From assembly GCF_001014615.2 (NCBI RefSeq), contig NZ_LBCQ02000008.1:1-64000 (forward strand): DNA of 64,000 nucleotides, given 5' to 3'. The notes under the pieces were generated by a model. The model made no database searches, had not been told where the DNA came from, and saw nothing but the letters and a program-made list of their open reading frames with translations. A program made the position numbers and the translations under genes. This stretch comes from Aquamicrobium sp. LC103 (GTDB lineage Bacteria; Pseudomonadota; Alphaproteobacteria; Rhizobiales; Rhizobiaceae). This document shows, one piece after another, positions 26,362-36,800 of the stretch; the first letter of the stretch is position 1, and each line of letters begins with the position of its first letter.

Positions 26362-27360
26362 TCAGTAGATCTTGGAGAACTCTTCGATGTTCGACTTGTC
26401 GAACTGGAAGGGAGCAGCCATCGCGGCGGCATTGGTGTCGTCCAGCGTCACCTCGCCGACACGTCCGATCGAGAGCTTCGCGCCCGGTTCGGCCTTGGCT
26501 TTTTCCGTTGCAAGCGCATGCGACAGGTAGACCGCCGAATAGCCGAGGTCGATCGGGTTCCACAGCGCGACTGCCTGCGAGGCGCCGTTGTCGATGAACT
26601 GCTTGAACTCCGACGGCAAAGCGAGACCGGTGACGTTGATCTTGCCGATGAGGTTCTGATCGGTGACCACCTGCGCCGCGGCGACGACGCCCACCGTCGT
26701 CGGCGCGATGATCGCGTCGAGATCCGGATGGGAGGCGATCAGGCCGCGCGCCTCGTTGGTGCTTTTCACCGAATCGTCATCGCCATAGACGACCGTGACG
26801 AGATTGATCTTGGGGAACTTCTCCGGCAACGCCTTCTTGGCTGCCTCGATCCAGGCGTTCTGGTTGGTCGCCGTCGAGGAAGCCGACAGGATCGCCACAT
26901 CGCCGCCGTCCGGCAGACGGTCGGCGGCGAGCTTGATGATCGTCTCGCCGATGAGGTCGGTGTCGGACGGGTTCAGATGGAGCTGGCGGCCTTCCGGCGC
27001 AACGCCGGAATCCCAGGAGATCACGGTGATGCCACGGTCCATCGCGCGCTTCAGCGCGGGCACGAGCGCGTCAGGATCGTTGGCGGAGATGGCGATCGCA
27101 TCGACCTGCTGGGCGATCAGCGAATTGACGATCTCGATCTGGCCCTCGGCCGTCGCCGAGGTCGGACCGGTGTAGATTACCTCCACCCCGCCGATTTCAG
27201 ACGCTGCCTCCTGTGCGCCCTTGTTCGCTGCGTCGAAAAAGCCGTTTCCGAGCGATTTGACGACGAGCGCGATCTTTACGTTGTCCTGGGCATATGCGGG
27301 TGCGGCGAAGATCGCGGCCGTGATCGCCGCTGCCGCGAACAGTTTCTTCAGTACAGACAT
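26362..27360 (-). CDS. rhaS: Rhamnose ABC transporter substrate-binding protein RhaS
   Basis: This is a 332-residue periplasmic sugar-binding protein (Peripla_BP_4 type). The signal peptide has KK at 5-6, a hydrophobic core to about 20 and a cut after AYA at 24. Typical features follow: VVKSLGNGFFDAANKGAQEA, IAISANDPDALVPALKRAMD and VISWDSG. The ATG at 27360 opens the signal peptide; the frame extends upstream, but the extra residues would precede a perfect signal peptide. It follows rhaR by 44 bases. Confidence 0.93.
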   Translation of the reverse strand: MSVLKKLFAAAAITAAIFAAPAYAQDNVKIALVVKSLGNGFFDAANKGAQEAASEIGGVEVIYTGPTSATAEGQIEIVNSLIAQQVDAIAISANDPDALVPALKRAMDRGITVISWDSGVAPEGRQLHLNPSDTDLIGETIIKLAADRLPDGGDVAILSASSTATNQNAWIEAAKKALPEKFPKINLVTVVYGDDDSVKSTNEARGLIASHPDLDAIIAPTTVGVVAAAQVVTDQNLIGKINVTGLALPSEFKQFIDNGASQAVALWNPIDLGYSAVYLSHALATEKAKAEPGAKLSIGRVGEVTLDDTNAAAMAAPFQFDKSNIEEFSKIY

Positions 27361-27404
27361 CGAATTTCCTCCCGTGAATGCATCAATGATCAGCGCCGCC
27401 TTCC

Positions 27405-28214
27405 TCACGCCGGCAGCGAAGATTCCTCCGGTTTCGACTGGACGGCATCGACGACGATCAAGTTGATCCCCGCCGTTTCCAGCATCTTGGCCTCGCGGTC
27501 CTCAATGTCCTCGTCGGTGATGACGGTCGCAATGCGCGACAGCCCACACAGGATCAGGCTCGAGCGCTGCCGGAATTTCGACGAGTCGGCGAGAACGATC
27601 AGTTCGTCAGCCTGGTCGATCAGCTTCTGCTCGGCCTGGATCAACAGGGGATCTCCCTCCATCAGGCCGAGAGGGCCGAGCCCTTGCGCACCCATGAACA
27701 TGCGTCGTGCGTAGAAATTGCGCGTCACGTCGTTCTCGAACGGCGAGAGGATGATGTTCTGCTCGCGGTAGATCGTGCCGCCGGACAGCATCACCGTATT
27801 CTTGGAATGCTTGAGCAGGTGCTCGGCGATCGGAAACGAATTGGTGAAGATCGGCATCCTGCGGTTGGTCAGGAAGTGCACCATCTGGAAGGTGGTTGTA
27901 CCGCCGTTGATGATGATCGGCTCGCCATCGGCGCAAAGCGCGACCGCCGCGCGCGCTATCGCGCGCTTCTGCGCGGCGTGCATGGTCTCGTTGACGGAGA
28001 AGGGGCGGCCGGCAAGGCCGACGAATTGCGGCGGGGTGATCGCCTCGGCGCCGCCGCGCACGCGCCGCAGCCGCTTCTGCACGTGGAGTGCCGCGATGTC
28101 ACGCCTGATCGTCGCCTCGGACGAAGAGGTGAGTTCGACCAATTCCTGCACGGTGGCGACAGGCTTTTCCTGTACGGCCGACAGAATGATCCGGTGACGT
28201 TCTTTTTCGTGCAT
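27405..28214 (-). CDS. rhaR: DeoR-family regulator of rhamnose genes RhaR
   Basis: This is a 269-residue DeoR-family regulator. The helix-turn-helix is at about 19-58 (ELTSSSEATIRRDIAALHVQ). The sensor domain has INGGTTTFQMVHFL (about 101-114), MLSGGTIYREQN and VLADSSKFRQRSSL. In Rhizobium the rhamnose operon starts with a DeoR-type RhaR, unlike the AraC-type pair of E. coli, and this gene occupies the same place. The divergent region to rhaD contains a long inverted repeat overlapping candidate -35 boxes. Confidence 0.9.
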   Translation of the reverse strand: MHEKERHRIILSAVQEKPVATVQELVELTSSSEATIRRDIAALHVQKRLRRVRGGAEAITPPQFVGLAGRPFSVNETMHAAQKRAIARAAVALCADGEPIIINGGTTTFQMVHFLTNRRMPIFTNSFPIAEHLLKHSKNTVMLSGGTIYREQNIILSPFENDVTRNFYARRMFMGAQGLGPLGLMEGDPLLIQAEQKLIDQADELIVLADSSKFRQRSSLILCGLSRIATVITDEDIEDREAKMLETAGINLIVVDAVQSKPEESSLPA

Positions 28215-28232
28215 GACTTCTCCCTGGCTGTC

Positions 28233-28328
28233 ATTACGTCATCGCAAAAGCGCAGTGTCAATCATTTTCGATCATAATTTTTCGTTGTGCGGCGCAATAT
28301 GATTGATGATGATCGTTTTTGATTGACA
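28233..28328. promoter_or_regulatory. Divergent rhaR/rhaD promoters with inverted-repeat operator
   Basis: TGTCAATCATTTTCGATCAT (28256-28275) and the inverted copy ATGATCGTTTTTGATTGACA (28309-28328) match except at the central four bases. Each arm includes a TTGACA: leftward at 28261-28256, with CGTAAT 17 bases on (28238-28233) as -10 for rhaR, and rightward at 28323-28328 toward rhaD, with a weak -10. Binding by RhaR would therefore cover both -35 elements. Confidence 0.6.
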
Positions 28329-28396
28329 TCCGTTCGTTCTCCGTGGAGATTCGACAAGGTCACGCGTCGCATTTTCGCGCACCGGGAGGTCCAATC

Positions 28397-30499
28397 ATGC
28401 TCGAAACCAGTGCCGCCTCGCGTCTCGCCAATCTTTGGGACGATGCGAAGGCAACATCGATGAGCGAGCCCGAGCGCCTGCTCTATCGCTCCAACCTGCT
28501 GGGTTCGGACAAGCGGATCACCAATTATGGCGGCGGCAATACCTCGGCCAAGGTCATGGAGAAGGATCCGCTCACCGGCGAGGCGACAGAAGTGCTGTGG
28601 GTGAAGGGCTCCGGCGGCGACGTCGGCACCATCCGGCTCGACGGCTTCGCTACCCTCTACATGGACAAGCTTGCCGCGCTCAAGGGCCTCTATCGCGGCC
28701 TCGAGCACGAAGACGAGATGGTCGGCTATCTGCCGCACTGCACCTTCGATCTCAATCCGCGTGCCGCGTCGATCGATACGCCGCTGCACGCCTTCGTGTC
28801 GCACAAGCATGTCGACCACATGCATCCCGACGCGGTCATCGCGATTGCCGCCTCGAAGGACAGCAAGGCGCTCACCGCCGAGATTTTCGGCGGTGAGATC
28901 GGCTGGCTGCCTTGGAAGCGGCCGGGCTTCGAACTCGGCCTTTGGCTGGCGAGGTTTTGCAAGGAAAATCCGCAGGCGAAAGGCGTGGTGCTCGAAAGCC
29001 ATGGTCTTTTCACTTGGGCGGATACCGCGCGCGAGTGCTACGAGACGACGATCCGTACCATCAATCGTGCGATCGAATGGTTCGATGAACAGACCCGCGG
29101 CAAGCCGGCCCTCGGCGGGGAGAAGCATGCGCCGCTCGCGGCCGAGGAACGCCATGCGATCGCCGCCCGGCTAATGCCGTCGATCCGCGGCATGATTTCC
29201 GATTCGGAACTCAAGGTCGGCCATTTCGACGATTCCGACGCGGTCCTGGAATTCGTCTGCTCGAAGGAGATGGAGGCGCTCGCCTCGCTCGGCACGAGCT
29301 GTCCCGATCATTTTCTGCGCACCAAGATAAGGCCACTCGTGGTCGATTTCGATCCGACCAGGCCGGATGCGGAGAAGACGCTGGCGGGTCTTCCCGCTGC
29401 CGTCGAGCGCTACCGCAACAGCTACGTCGCCTATTATGAGCGTTGCCGACATGCCGACAGTCCGGCGATGCGCGATCCCAACGCGGTCGTCTATCTGGTG
29501 CCGGGCGTCGGCATGATCACTTTTGCCAGGGACAAGGCGACGGCACGCATCTCCGCGGAGTTCTACGTCAACGCCATCAATGTGATGCGTGGCGCCTCTG
29601 CGGTTTCGACTTATGTCGGCCTGCCTGAGCAGGAGGCGTTCGACATCGAATACTGGCTGCTCGAGGAAGCCAAGCTCCAGCGTATGCCCAAGCGAAAGCC
29701 GTTGGCCGGCCGCGTGGCGTTGGTCACGGGCGGCGCCGGCGGCATCGGCCGGGCGACGGCGGAAAAGCTGCTTCGTGAAGGCGCCTGCGTGGTCCTGGCC
29801 GATATCGACGTGGAGTCGCTGCGCGCCGTCGACGCTGCCCTGACCTCGGACCACGGTCGCGATTTCGTCCGGCAGGTGGTGCTCGACGTGACTGATGAGC
29901 AGCGCGTTGCGAACGGCTTCGCCGAAGCCTGCGTCGAATTCGGCGGCCTGGACATTCTCGTTTCCAATGCCGGGCTTGCGTCCTCGGCGCCGATCGAGGA
30001 AACCACGCTCGCGTTGTGGAACCGCAACATGGATATCCTCGCAACCGGGTATTTTCTGGTCTCGCGCGAGGCCTTCAGGCTGTTTCGCCACCAGAAACTC
30101 GGCGGCAACGTCGTCTTCGTGGCCTCGAAGAACGGACTTGCGGCCTCGCCGAACGCATCGGCCTACTGTACGGCGAAGGCGGCGGAGATCCATCTCGCCC
30201 GCTGCCTGGCGCTCGAAGGCGCCGGCGAGCAGATCCGCGTCAACGTCGTTAATCCCGACGCCGTGCTGCGCGGCTCCAGGATATGGGCCGGCGAGTGGAA
30301 GGAGCAGCGCGCTGCCGCCTATAATATGTCCGTCGACGATCTGGAGGCGCATTATCGCGAACGCTCGATGCTGAAGCGTTCGGTATTTCCCGAAGATATC
30401 GCGGAGGCGATATATTTCTTCGCTTCCGACATGTCGGCGAAGTCGACCGGCAACATCGTCAACGTCGACGCCGGCAACGCTCAGGCGTTCACGCGGTAG
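28397..30499 (+). CDS. rhaD: Bifunctional rhamnulose-1-phosphate aldolase / short-chain dehydrogenase RhaD
   Basis: This is a 700-residue fusion. The N-terminal part (about 1-420) is a class II aldolase with the metal-binding FVSHKHVDHMHPDAVI region (about 133-148) and LESHGLFTW (about 199-207). The C-terminal part (about 435-700) is a short-chain dehydrogenase with the cofactor motif TGGAGGIGRA and active-site Tyr-Lys in SAYCTAKAA. The fusion cleaves rhamnulose-1-phosphate to dihydroxyacetone phosphate and L-lactaldehyde, and the dehydrogenase half is thought to oxidise the lactaldehyde. GGGAGGT precedes the ATG at 28397, which fixes the start. It is transcribed divergently from rhaR and followed by rhaI. 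Confidence 0.93.
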   Translation: MLETSAASRLANLWDDAKATSMSEPERLLYRSNLLGSDKRITNYGGGNTSAKVMEKDPLTGEATEVLWVKGSGGDVGTIRLDGFATLYMDKLAALKGLYRGLEHEDEMVGYLPHCTFDLNPRAASIDTPLHAFVSHKHVDHMHPDAVIAIAASKDSKALTAEIFGGEIGWLPWKRPGFELGLWLARFCKENPQAKGVVLESHGLFTWADTARECYETTIRTINRAIEWFDEQTRGKPALGGEKHAPLAAEERHAIAARLMPSIRGMISDSELKVGHFDDSDAVLEFVCSKEMEALASLGTSCPDHFLRTKIRPLVVDFDPTRPDAEKTLAGLPAAVERYRNSYVAYYERCRHADSPAMRDPNAVVYLVPGVGMITFARDKATARISAEFYVNAINVMRGASAVSTYVGLPEQEAFDIEYWLLEEAKLQRMPKRKPLAGRVALVTGGAGGIGRATAEKLLREGACVVLADIDVESLRAVDAALTSDHGRDFVRQVVLDVTDEQRVANGFAEACVEFGGLDILVSNAGLASSAPIEETTLALWNRNMDILATGYFLVSREAFRLFRHQKLGGNVVFVASKNGLAASPNASAYCTAKAAEIHLARCLALEGAGEQIRVNVVNPDAVLRGSRIWAGEWKEQRAAAYNMSVDDLEAHYRERSMLKRSVFPEDIAEAIYFFASDMSAKSTGNIVNVDAGNAQAFTR

Positions 30500-30534
30500 A
30501 TAGAAACGTCGTGGCAAACCGGGGAGGAAATGAG

Positions 30535-31827
30535 TTGGCCGAACATGTGATTGCATCGAATCTCGTCGAGCGTCACAACGCAGCGGAGAAAGCGTCCCTG
30601 CGCCGCGACTACGATGCGCTTGGCGAGCGGCTCTACAGGCGCGGTATCGCGATCGATGCCGTTCTCCAGAAGGTCGCCGCGTTCACCGTTGCCGTTCCCT
30701 CCTGGGGTGTCGGCACGGGCGGTACACGCTTCGCGCGCTTTCCCGGTGTGGGCGAGCCGCGCGATATCTTCGACAAGTTGCAGGACTGCGCCGTCATCAA
30801 CGAGCTGACGCGGGCGACGCCGTCGGTTTCGTTGCACATTCCGTGGGACAAGGCCGACCCCGCCAGACTGAAGGAGACGGCGTATCGCTTCGGGCTGGGT
30901 TTCGACGCCATGAACTCCAACACATTCTCGGACGCACCCGGCCAGCCGCTTTCCTACAAGTTCGGCTCGCTCTCGCACACCGATCCGGCGACGCGCCGCC
31001 AGGCGGTCGAGCACAATCTCGAATGCATCGAGATCGGCAAGGCGATCGGGTCGAAGGCACTGACGGTGTGGATCGGCGACGGCTCGAACTTCCCCGGACA
31101 GTCAAATTTCACCAGGGCGTTCGAACGTTATCTATCGGCGATGAAGGATGTCTATGCGGCGCTGCCGACGGACTGGCGGCTCTTTACCGAGCACAAGATG
31201 TACGAGCCGGCCTTCTATTCCACCGTCGTGCAGGATTGGGGCACCAATTATCTGATCGCGCAGGAGTTGGGCCAGAAGGCATTTTGCCTCGTCGATCTGG
31301 GCCACCACGCGCCCAATGTGAACATCGAGATGATCGTCGCGCGGCTGATCCAGTTCGGCAAGCTGGGCGGTTTCCATTTCAACGATTCCAAATATGGCGA
31401 TGACGATCTCGACGCGGGCGCGATCGATCCCTATCGCCTGTTCCTCGTCTTCAACGAACTGGTCGATGCCGGGCTCGACGGGGCGAAAGGGTTCTCGCCG
31501 GCGCATATGCTGGACCAGAGCCATAACGTCACCGATCCGATCGAGAGCCTGATGGTCTCGGCGATGGAGGTGCAGCGCGCCTATGCGCAGGCTCTCCTGG
31601 TGGATCGTGGTGCGCTGGAGGGCTTTCAGGCAACGAACGATGCGTTGATGGCGACGCAGACGTTGAAAGCCGCGTTTCGTACCGATGTCGAGCCAATCCT
31701 GGCCATGGCGCGCATGATGGCAGGTGGTGCGGTGGATCCCGTGGCGGCTTATCGCGCCAGTGGCTATCGTGCCAGGATGGCCGGCGAGCGGCCTGCCGTT
31801 TCCGCCGGCGGTGGTGGCATCGTCTAG
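30535..31827 (+). CDS. rhaI: L-rhamnose isomerase RhaI
   Basis: This is a 430-residue TIM-barrel isomerase of the rhizobial/Pseudomonas-type rhamnose isomerase family. Visible marks are the SLHIPWDKAD region (about 99-108), TVWIGDGSNFPGQSNFTRAF, the metal-site stretches TEHKMYEPAFYST and LVDLGHHAPNVNIE, and GGFHFNDSKYGDDDLDAG. It converts L-rhamnose to L-rhamnulose. A TTG at 30535 preceded by GGGGAGG is the best start; a GTG at 30511 is in frame but contains the ribosome site inside the coding part. It follows rhaD by 35 bases. Confidence 0.92.
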   Translation: MAEHVIASNLVERHNAAEKASLRRDYDALGERLYRRGIAIDAVLQKVAAFTVAVPSWGVGTGGTRFARFPGVGEPRDIFDKLQDCAVINELTRATPSVSLHIPWDKADPARLKETAYRFGLGFDAMNSNTFSDAPGQPLSYKFGSLSHTDPATRRQAVEHNLECIEIGKAIGSKALTVWIGDGSNFPGQSNFTRAFERYLSAMKDVYAALPTDWRLFTEHKMYEPAFYSTVVQDWGTNYLIAQELGQKAFCLVDLGHHAPNVNIEMIVARLIQFGKLGGFHFNDSKYGDDDLDAGAIDPYRLFLVFNELVDAGLDGAKGFSPAHMLDQSHNVTDPIESLMVSAMEVQRAYAQALLVDRGALEGFQATNDALMATQTLKAAFRTDVEPILAMARMMAGGAVDPVAAYRASGYRARMAGERPAVSAGGGGIV

Positions 31828-31947
31828 CCCGAGCCAGCTCCCCCTATGCGAGCGACCCGCTGCTGACAGGGCGTGGCAGGAGGTGACAGTTCACGAACTT
31901 GTCATCCGCTTTCGGACGGTATTTAGCATTGACTTTGCTGCGCTGCA

Positions 31948-31978
31948 AAATTAATAACCAACTGTTCGGAAATTAATT
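31948..31978. promoter_or_regulatory. Candidate operator repeat upstream of the TetR gene
   Basis: AAATTAAT is repeated at 31948-31955 and 31970-31977, and the second copy is part of the palindrome AATTAATT. TTGACT at 31929-31934 could be a -35. The element is just upstream of the ATG, as expected for autoregulation, but AT-rich repeats can arise by chance. Confidence 0.3.
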
Positions 31979-31991
31979 AGCGTGAGCAAAA

Positions 31992-32573
31992 ATGTCCCGC
32001 CCGCGGGTGATAAATCAGGACGAGATTCTTGACGCCGCCGAAGCCGTCGTGCTTCGCGACGGCGCCGCGAAGCTCACGCTCGATGCCGTGGCGCTCGAGG
32101 CCGGCATCAGCAAGGCGAGCGTAATCTACGATTACAAGACCAAGCAGGCCCTGATCAAAGCGGTGATCGAGCGGCGCGCTTCGGCTGAGCGCGACAGGCT
32201 CAAATTGATCATCGAAGCTCTCGGCTGCGTGCAGAATGCTTGTATTCTCGGGCATATCAAGGCGGCGGCTAGCGTCATTTCCGACGAGACGAGATCCGTC
32301 GGAGTCAATCTCTGCTCCGCCCTGTCGCAGGACACCGAACTGACGAGCGGATTCCAGGAGCTTTGCCGTCAGGACATTGAGACCATCCTCGAGACTTCCG
32401 AAAATCCGCGCAGCGCTCTCCTGGCTTTTCTCGCGGTGGAGGGGCTGAAGCTGCTCGAGTTCATCGGCGTTCATTCGTGGCCCGAGAATGAGCGCAACGA
32501 GATCCTGCGGGAGATCGAGATGCTTGCCAAAATGCCGTTGAAGCCTCCGTCGCGCGAAGGCCCCGACACTTAA
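31992..32573 (+). CDS. TetR-family transcriptional regulator
   Basis: This is a 193-residue regulator. The N-terminal TetR helix-turn-helix is at about 8-55 (ILDAAEAVVLRDGAAKLTLD, then LEAGISKASVIYDYKTK). The C-terminal ligand domain is helical and resembles regulators of the AcrR/BetI breadth. It lies 90 bases upstream of the membrane-fusion gene on the same strand, so it probably represses the efflux operon. In the AT-rich upstream gap, AAATTAAT occurs at 31948-31955 and 31970-31977, 22 bases apart, and may be the operator. Confidence 0.88.
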   Translation: MSRPRVINQDEILDAAEAVVLRDGAAKLTLDAVALEAGISKASVIYDYKTKQALIKAVIERRASAERDRLKLIIEALGCVQNACILGHIKAAASVISDETRSVGVNLCSALSQDTELTSGFQELCRQDIETILETSENPRSALLAFLAVEGLKLLEFIGVHSWPENERNEILREIEMLAKMPLKPPSREGPDT

Positions 32574-32663
32574 AATCAACGACGCCGACAGCGCATTTTC
32601 TGCCGACGGCCACTGCCGGCGATCGAGACTTTGTCCCCCAAATTTACCTTTTGGATGTCCGCC

Positions 32664-33854
32664 ATGAAACATATCGCTCTTAAAACCGTCGCCGTTCTGG
32701 CTCTCGTGTCGCTCGTTTCGGCGTGTGGTGAATCCGATCAGTCCGCAGCCTCCGCCGCGCCGCAGATGCCGCCGCCGGTGGTGAGCATCGTCGAGGTCGC
32801 GGCCGAAAAGCTTCCGATCACCAACGAGCTTCCGGGGCGCATCGCGCCGACCCGCATCGCCGAGGTCCGTCCGCGTGTCTCGGGCATCGTTGTCGAGCGC
32901 GTTTTCGAGCAGGGCAGCATCGTCAACCAGGGCGACGTGCTCTATCGCATCGATCCCTCGGTGTTCCGGGTGCAGGTGGACAGCGCCAAGGCGACGTTGC
33001 AGCGCGCTCAGGCCGCTCAGGTGCAGGCCCGCCAGCAGGCGGACCGGCAGAAGGAGCTCCGCGCCCGCAACATCTCCTCCGTGCAGCAGCAGGATGACGC
33101 CGTGGCGGCGCTCGCCCAGGCCGACGCGGACGTCGCGGTCGCTCAGGCGGGCCTTGCTTCGGCGCAGCTCAATCTCGAATACACCGAGGTCAAGGCACCG
33201 ATCAGCGGCCGCATCGGGCGGGCGCTCATCACCGAGGGCGCCTTGGTGGGCAGCACGGAAAGCCTTGCGACCATCCAGCAGATCGACCCGGTCTATGTCG
33301 ACTTCACGCAGTCGTCCACCGAGCTGATGCGTTTGCGTCAGGCTCTGGCGAAGGGGCTTCTCGACAGCCCGGGCCCGGACGAGGCAAGCGTGCGGATCAA
33401 GATGGACGACGGCAGCGAATATGCGCAGCACGGCCGTCTGCTCTTTTCCGAATCCGCCGTCGATCAGACCACGGGCCAGGTAACGATGCGCGCCGAAATC
33501 CCCAATCCGACGGGTGATCTTCTGCCCGGCATGTACATGCGCGTCCTGATCGAGCAGGGCATCGAACGCGCCGCGGTCGCGGTTCCGCAGCAGGCGATAC
33601 AGCGCGCCGCTGACGGTCGGTCGCAGATATTCGTGATCAACGGCGAGAGCACGACCGAGCTCCGCACGGTCAGCGTCGGCCGGGCGGTCGGCGAGCGCAT
33701 CGTCATCGAGGAAGGCTTGAAGGCCGGCGAGCGCGTCGTCGTCGAGGGCTTCCAGAAGATCCGTTCCGGCATGCCGGTGGCGGCCGAAATCTGGGGGCAG
33801 GGGAACGACGGCGACACCGCCTCCGATTCAGACACCAAGGCTTCAGCAGGCTGA
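32664..33854 (+). CDS. RND efflux periplasmic adaptor (AcrA/MexA type lipoprotein)
   Basis: This is a 396-residue membrane-fusion protein. The ATG at 32664 opens a lipoprotein signal with lipobox VSAC and lipidated Cys at 21; an upstream in-frame start would spoil this. The lipoyl/hairpin arrangement is clear: PGRIAPTRIAEVRPRVSGIV (about 56-75), a coiled-coil hairpin rich in Ala and Gln (about 105-165), and APISGRIGRALITEGALVG (about 179-197). It bridges the RND pump to an outer-membrane channel. No TolC-type gene is next to it, so the channel must be encoded elsewhere. Confidence 0.93.
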   Translation: MKHIALKTVAVLALVSLVSACGESDQSAASAAPQMPPPVVSIVEVAAEKLPITNELPGRIAPTRIAEVRPRVSGIVVERVFEQGSIVNQGDVLYRIDPSVFRVQVDSAKATLQRAQAAQVQARQQADRQKELRARNISSVQQQDDAVAALAQADADVAVAQAGLASAQLNLEYTEVKAPISGRIGRALITEGALVGSTESLATIQQIDPVYVDFTQSSTELMRLRQALAKGLLDSPGPDEASVRIKMDDGSEYAQHGRLLFSESAVDQTTGQVTMRAEIPNPTGDLLPGMYMRVLIEQGIERAAVAVPQQAIQRAADGRSQIFVINGESTTELRTVSVGRAVGERIVIEEGLKAGERVVVEGFQKIRSGMPVAAEIWGQGNDGDTASDSDTKASAG

Positions 33855-33863
33855 GAATTTCCA

Positions 33864-36800
33864 ATGGCTCAATTCTTCATCGGACGACCCATCTTCGCAT
33901 GGGTCGTCGCCATCTTCATCATGCTGGCCGGTGCCCTGGCCATCCCCATGTTGCCCGTTGCGCAGTACCCGAACGTGGCTCCTCCGCAGATCACGGTTTC
34001 CACGACCTATCCAGGCGCTGCGCCTGAGGACATCTACCAGAGCGTGACGCGTCCAATCGAGGAGGAGCTGAACAGCGTCAACGGGCTGATCTATTTCGAA
34101 TCCACCTCCGATTCGTCTGGGATGGTGCAGATCACCGCGACGTTCCAGCCGGGCACCGATCCCGCGGAGGCCTCGGTCGACGTGCAGAACGCCGTCCGCC
34201 GCGTCGAAGCGCGCCTGCCGCAAGTGGTTGCCCAGCAGGGCCTGCAGATCGAGGAGGCCGGCAGCAGCTTTCTCATGTTCGTGGGGCTCGTGTCGGAGGA
34301 CGGTTCGGTCGATCCGGTCGGCCTCGGCGACTACCTCAACCGTAACGTCGCCGGAGAGCTTCGCCGCATCGACGGCGTCGGCCGTGCGCAGGTGTTCGCC
34401 TCCCAGCGGGCCATGCGCATCTGGATCGACCCCGACAAGATGGTGGGGCTCAACCTTTCCACCGCCGATATCACCAATGCCATCGGTTCGCAGAACGCGC
34501 AGGTGGCTGCCGGCCGCATTGGCGCCGAGCCGAATCCATTGACGCAGCAGATTTCCGCGACGGTGCTCGTGCGTGGACAATTGTCGACGCCGGAGGAATT
34601 CGGATCGATCATCCTGCGTGCCAATCCCGATGGTTCGACTGTGCGTCTCTCCGACGTCGCCCGCATCGAGGTGGGCGCGGAGAGCTATAATTTCTCCACG
34701 ATGATCAACGGCAAGCCCGGCGCGGGCATAGGCATCCAGCTTTCTCCTGCGGGCAATGCAATGGCGACCTCGACAGCCGTGCGCGCGAAGATGGAGGAAC
34801 TGGCGCAATTCTTTCCCGAAGGGTTTGAATATGTGATCCCCTACGACACGTCGCCCTTCGTCGCCGTTTCGATCGAGAAGGTGCTTCACACGCTCCTCGA
34901 GGCGATCCTGCTCGTCTTCGCGGTGATGTTCCTTTTCCTGCAGAAGTTCCGTTACACGGTCATTCCCACGCTGGTGGTGCCCGTCGCGCTTCTCGGCACC
35001 ACCGCCGTGATGCTGGCGACCGGCTTCTCGATCAACGTCTTGACCATGTTCGCAATGGTGCTCGCCATCGGCATTCTCGTCGACGACGCCATCGTCGTGG
35101 TCGAGAACGTGGAGCGCATCATGGCCGAGGAGGGACTTCCCCCGAAGGAGGCGACACGCAAGGCGATGACGCAGATTTCCGGCGCCATCGTCGGCATCAC
35201 CCTCGTGCTCACGGCGGTGTTCGTGCCGATGGCCTTCTTCCCCGGCGCGGTCGGCGTGATCTATCAGCAGTTCAGCCTGACGATGGTGGTTTCGATCCTG
35301 TTCTCAGGCTTCCTCGCCCTGTCGCTCACACCGGCGCTTTGCGCGACCTTCCTGAAGCCGATCCCCGCGGGCCATCATGAAAGGAAGGGTTTCTTCGGCT
35401 GGTTCAATCGTGGCTTCGACAAGACCACCCGTAGCTATACGTCGAGCGTCGGCTGGATCGTGCATCGTGCCGGCCGGTTCATGGTCATTTACCTGGCCCT
35501 GCTCGCCGGCCTCGGCTGGGCGTTCCTCCAGCTTCCGTCCTCCTTCCTTCCGAACGAAGATCAGGGCTTCCTGATCGTCGACATACAGGCACCGCCCGAG
35601 GCGAGCAGCAATCGCACCGAGCAGATCATCGGCCAGGTCGCGGGCATCTTCGAGCAGGAGGAAGCCGTGAACCAGACGGCCTTCATCAAGGGCTTCAGCT
35701 TCTCGGGAGCGGGCGACAATGCGGGTCTCGCCTTCATCACGCTGAAGGACTGGAGCGAGCGCGACGCTCAGAACTCGGCGGACGCGATCGCCGGCCGAGC
35801 GAACGGAGCACTGTTCCAGCTGAAGGACGCGATTTCCTTCGCGCTGTCGCCTCCGCCTATCCAGGGTCTCGGCACCTCCAGTGGTTTCACCTTCCGCCTG
35901 CAGGATCGTGCCGGTCTCGGCCAGGAAGCTCTCGCCGCCGCCGGACAGCAGTTGATGACCGCCGCCTCCGAAAACCCTGTCCTGGCGGGCCTCCGCGTGG
36001 AGGGCATGCCGGATGCGGCGCAGGTCAACCTCATCGTCGACCGCGAGAAGGCCAACACGTTCGGCGTAACCTTTGCCGATATCAACTCGACCATCTCGGC
36101 CAATCTCGGCTCGGCCTATGTGAACGACTTCCCGAACTCGGGTCGCATGCAGCGCGTGACGGTGCAGGCCGAAGCCGAGCGCAGGATGAAGACCGAGGAC
36201 CTGCTTAGCCTCAACGTGCGCAACGCCGAGGGCGGGATGGTTCCACTATCGTCCTTCGCCAGGATCGACTGGCGCATGGGTCCCGCCCAGGTGGTCGGCT
36301 ACAATGGCTATCCTGCCATCCGCATCGCCGGCATGGCTGCTCCGGGCTTCTCCTCCGGCGCCGCGATCCAGGAGATGGAGCGGCTCGCATCGGAACTGCC
36401 CCAGGGCTTCGGCTACGAGTGGACCGGCCAGTCGCTGCAGGAAATCCAATCCGGCTCTCAGGCGCCGTTCCTCGTCGGCCTGACGATCCTGTTCGTGTTC
36501 CTGCTCCTGGCTGCGCTCTATGAAAGCTGGTCGATCCCGATTTCCGTGATGCTTGTCGTTCCGCTCGGCGTGATCGGCTCGGTCGTCGCGGTGATGTGGG
36601 TGGGAATGCCGAACGACGTCTACTTCAAGGTCGGACTGATCACCATCATCGGCCTTTCGGCGAAGAACGCGATCCTGATCATCGAGTTCGCGAAGGATTT
36701 GCGGGCACAAGGCAAACCGTTGCTGGACGCCACGATCGAGGCGGCCCAGCTTCGCTTCCGGCCGATCCTGATGACGTCGCTGGCTTTCACCCTCGGTGTC

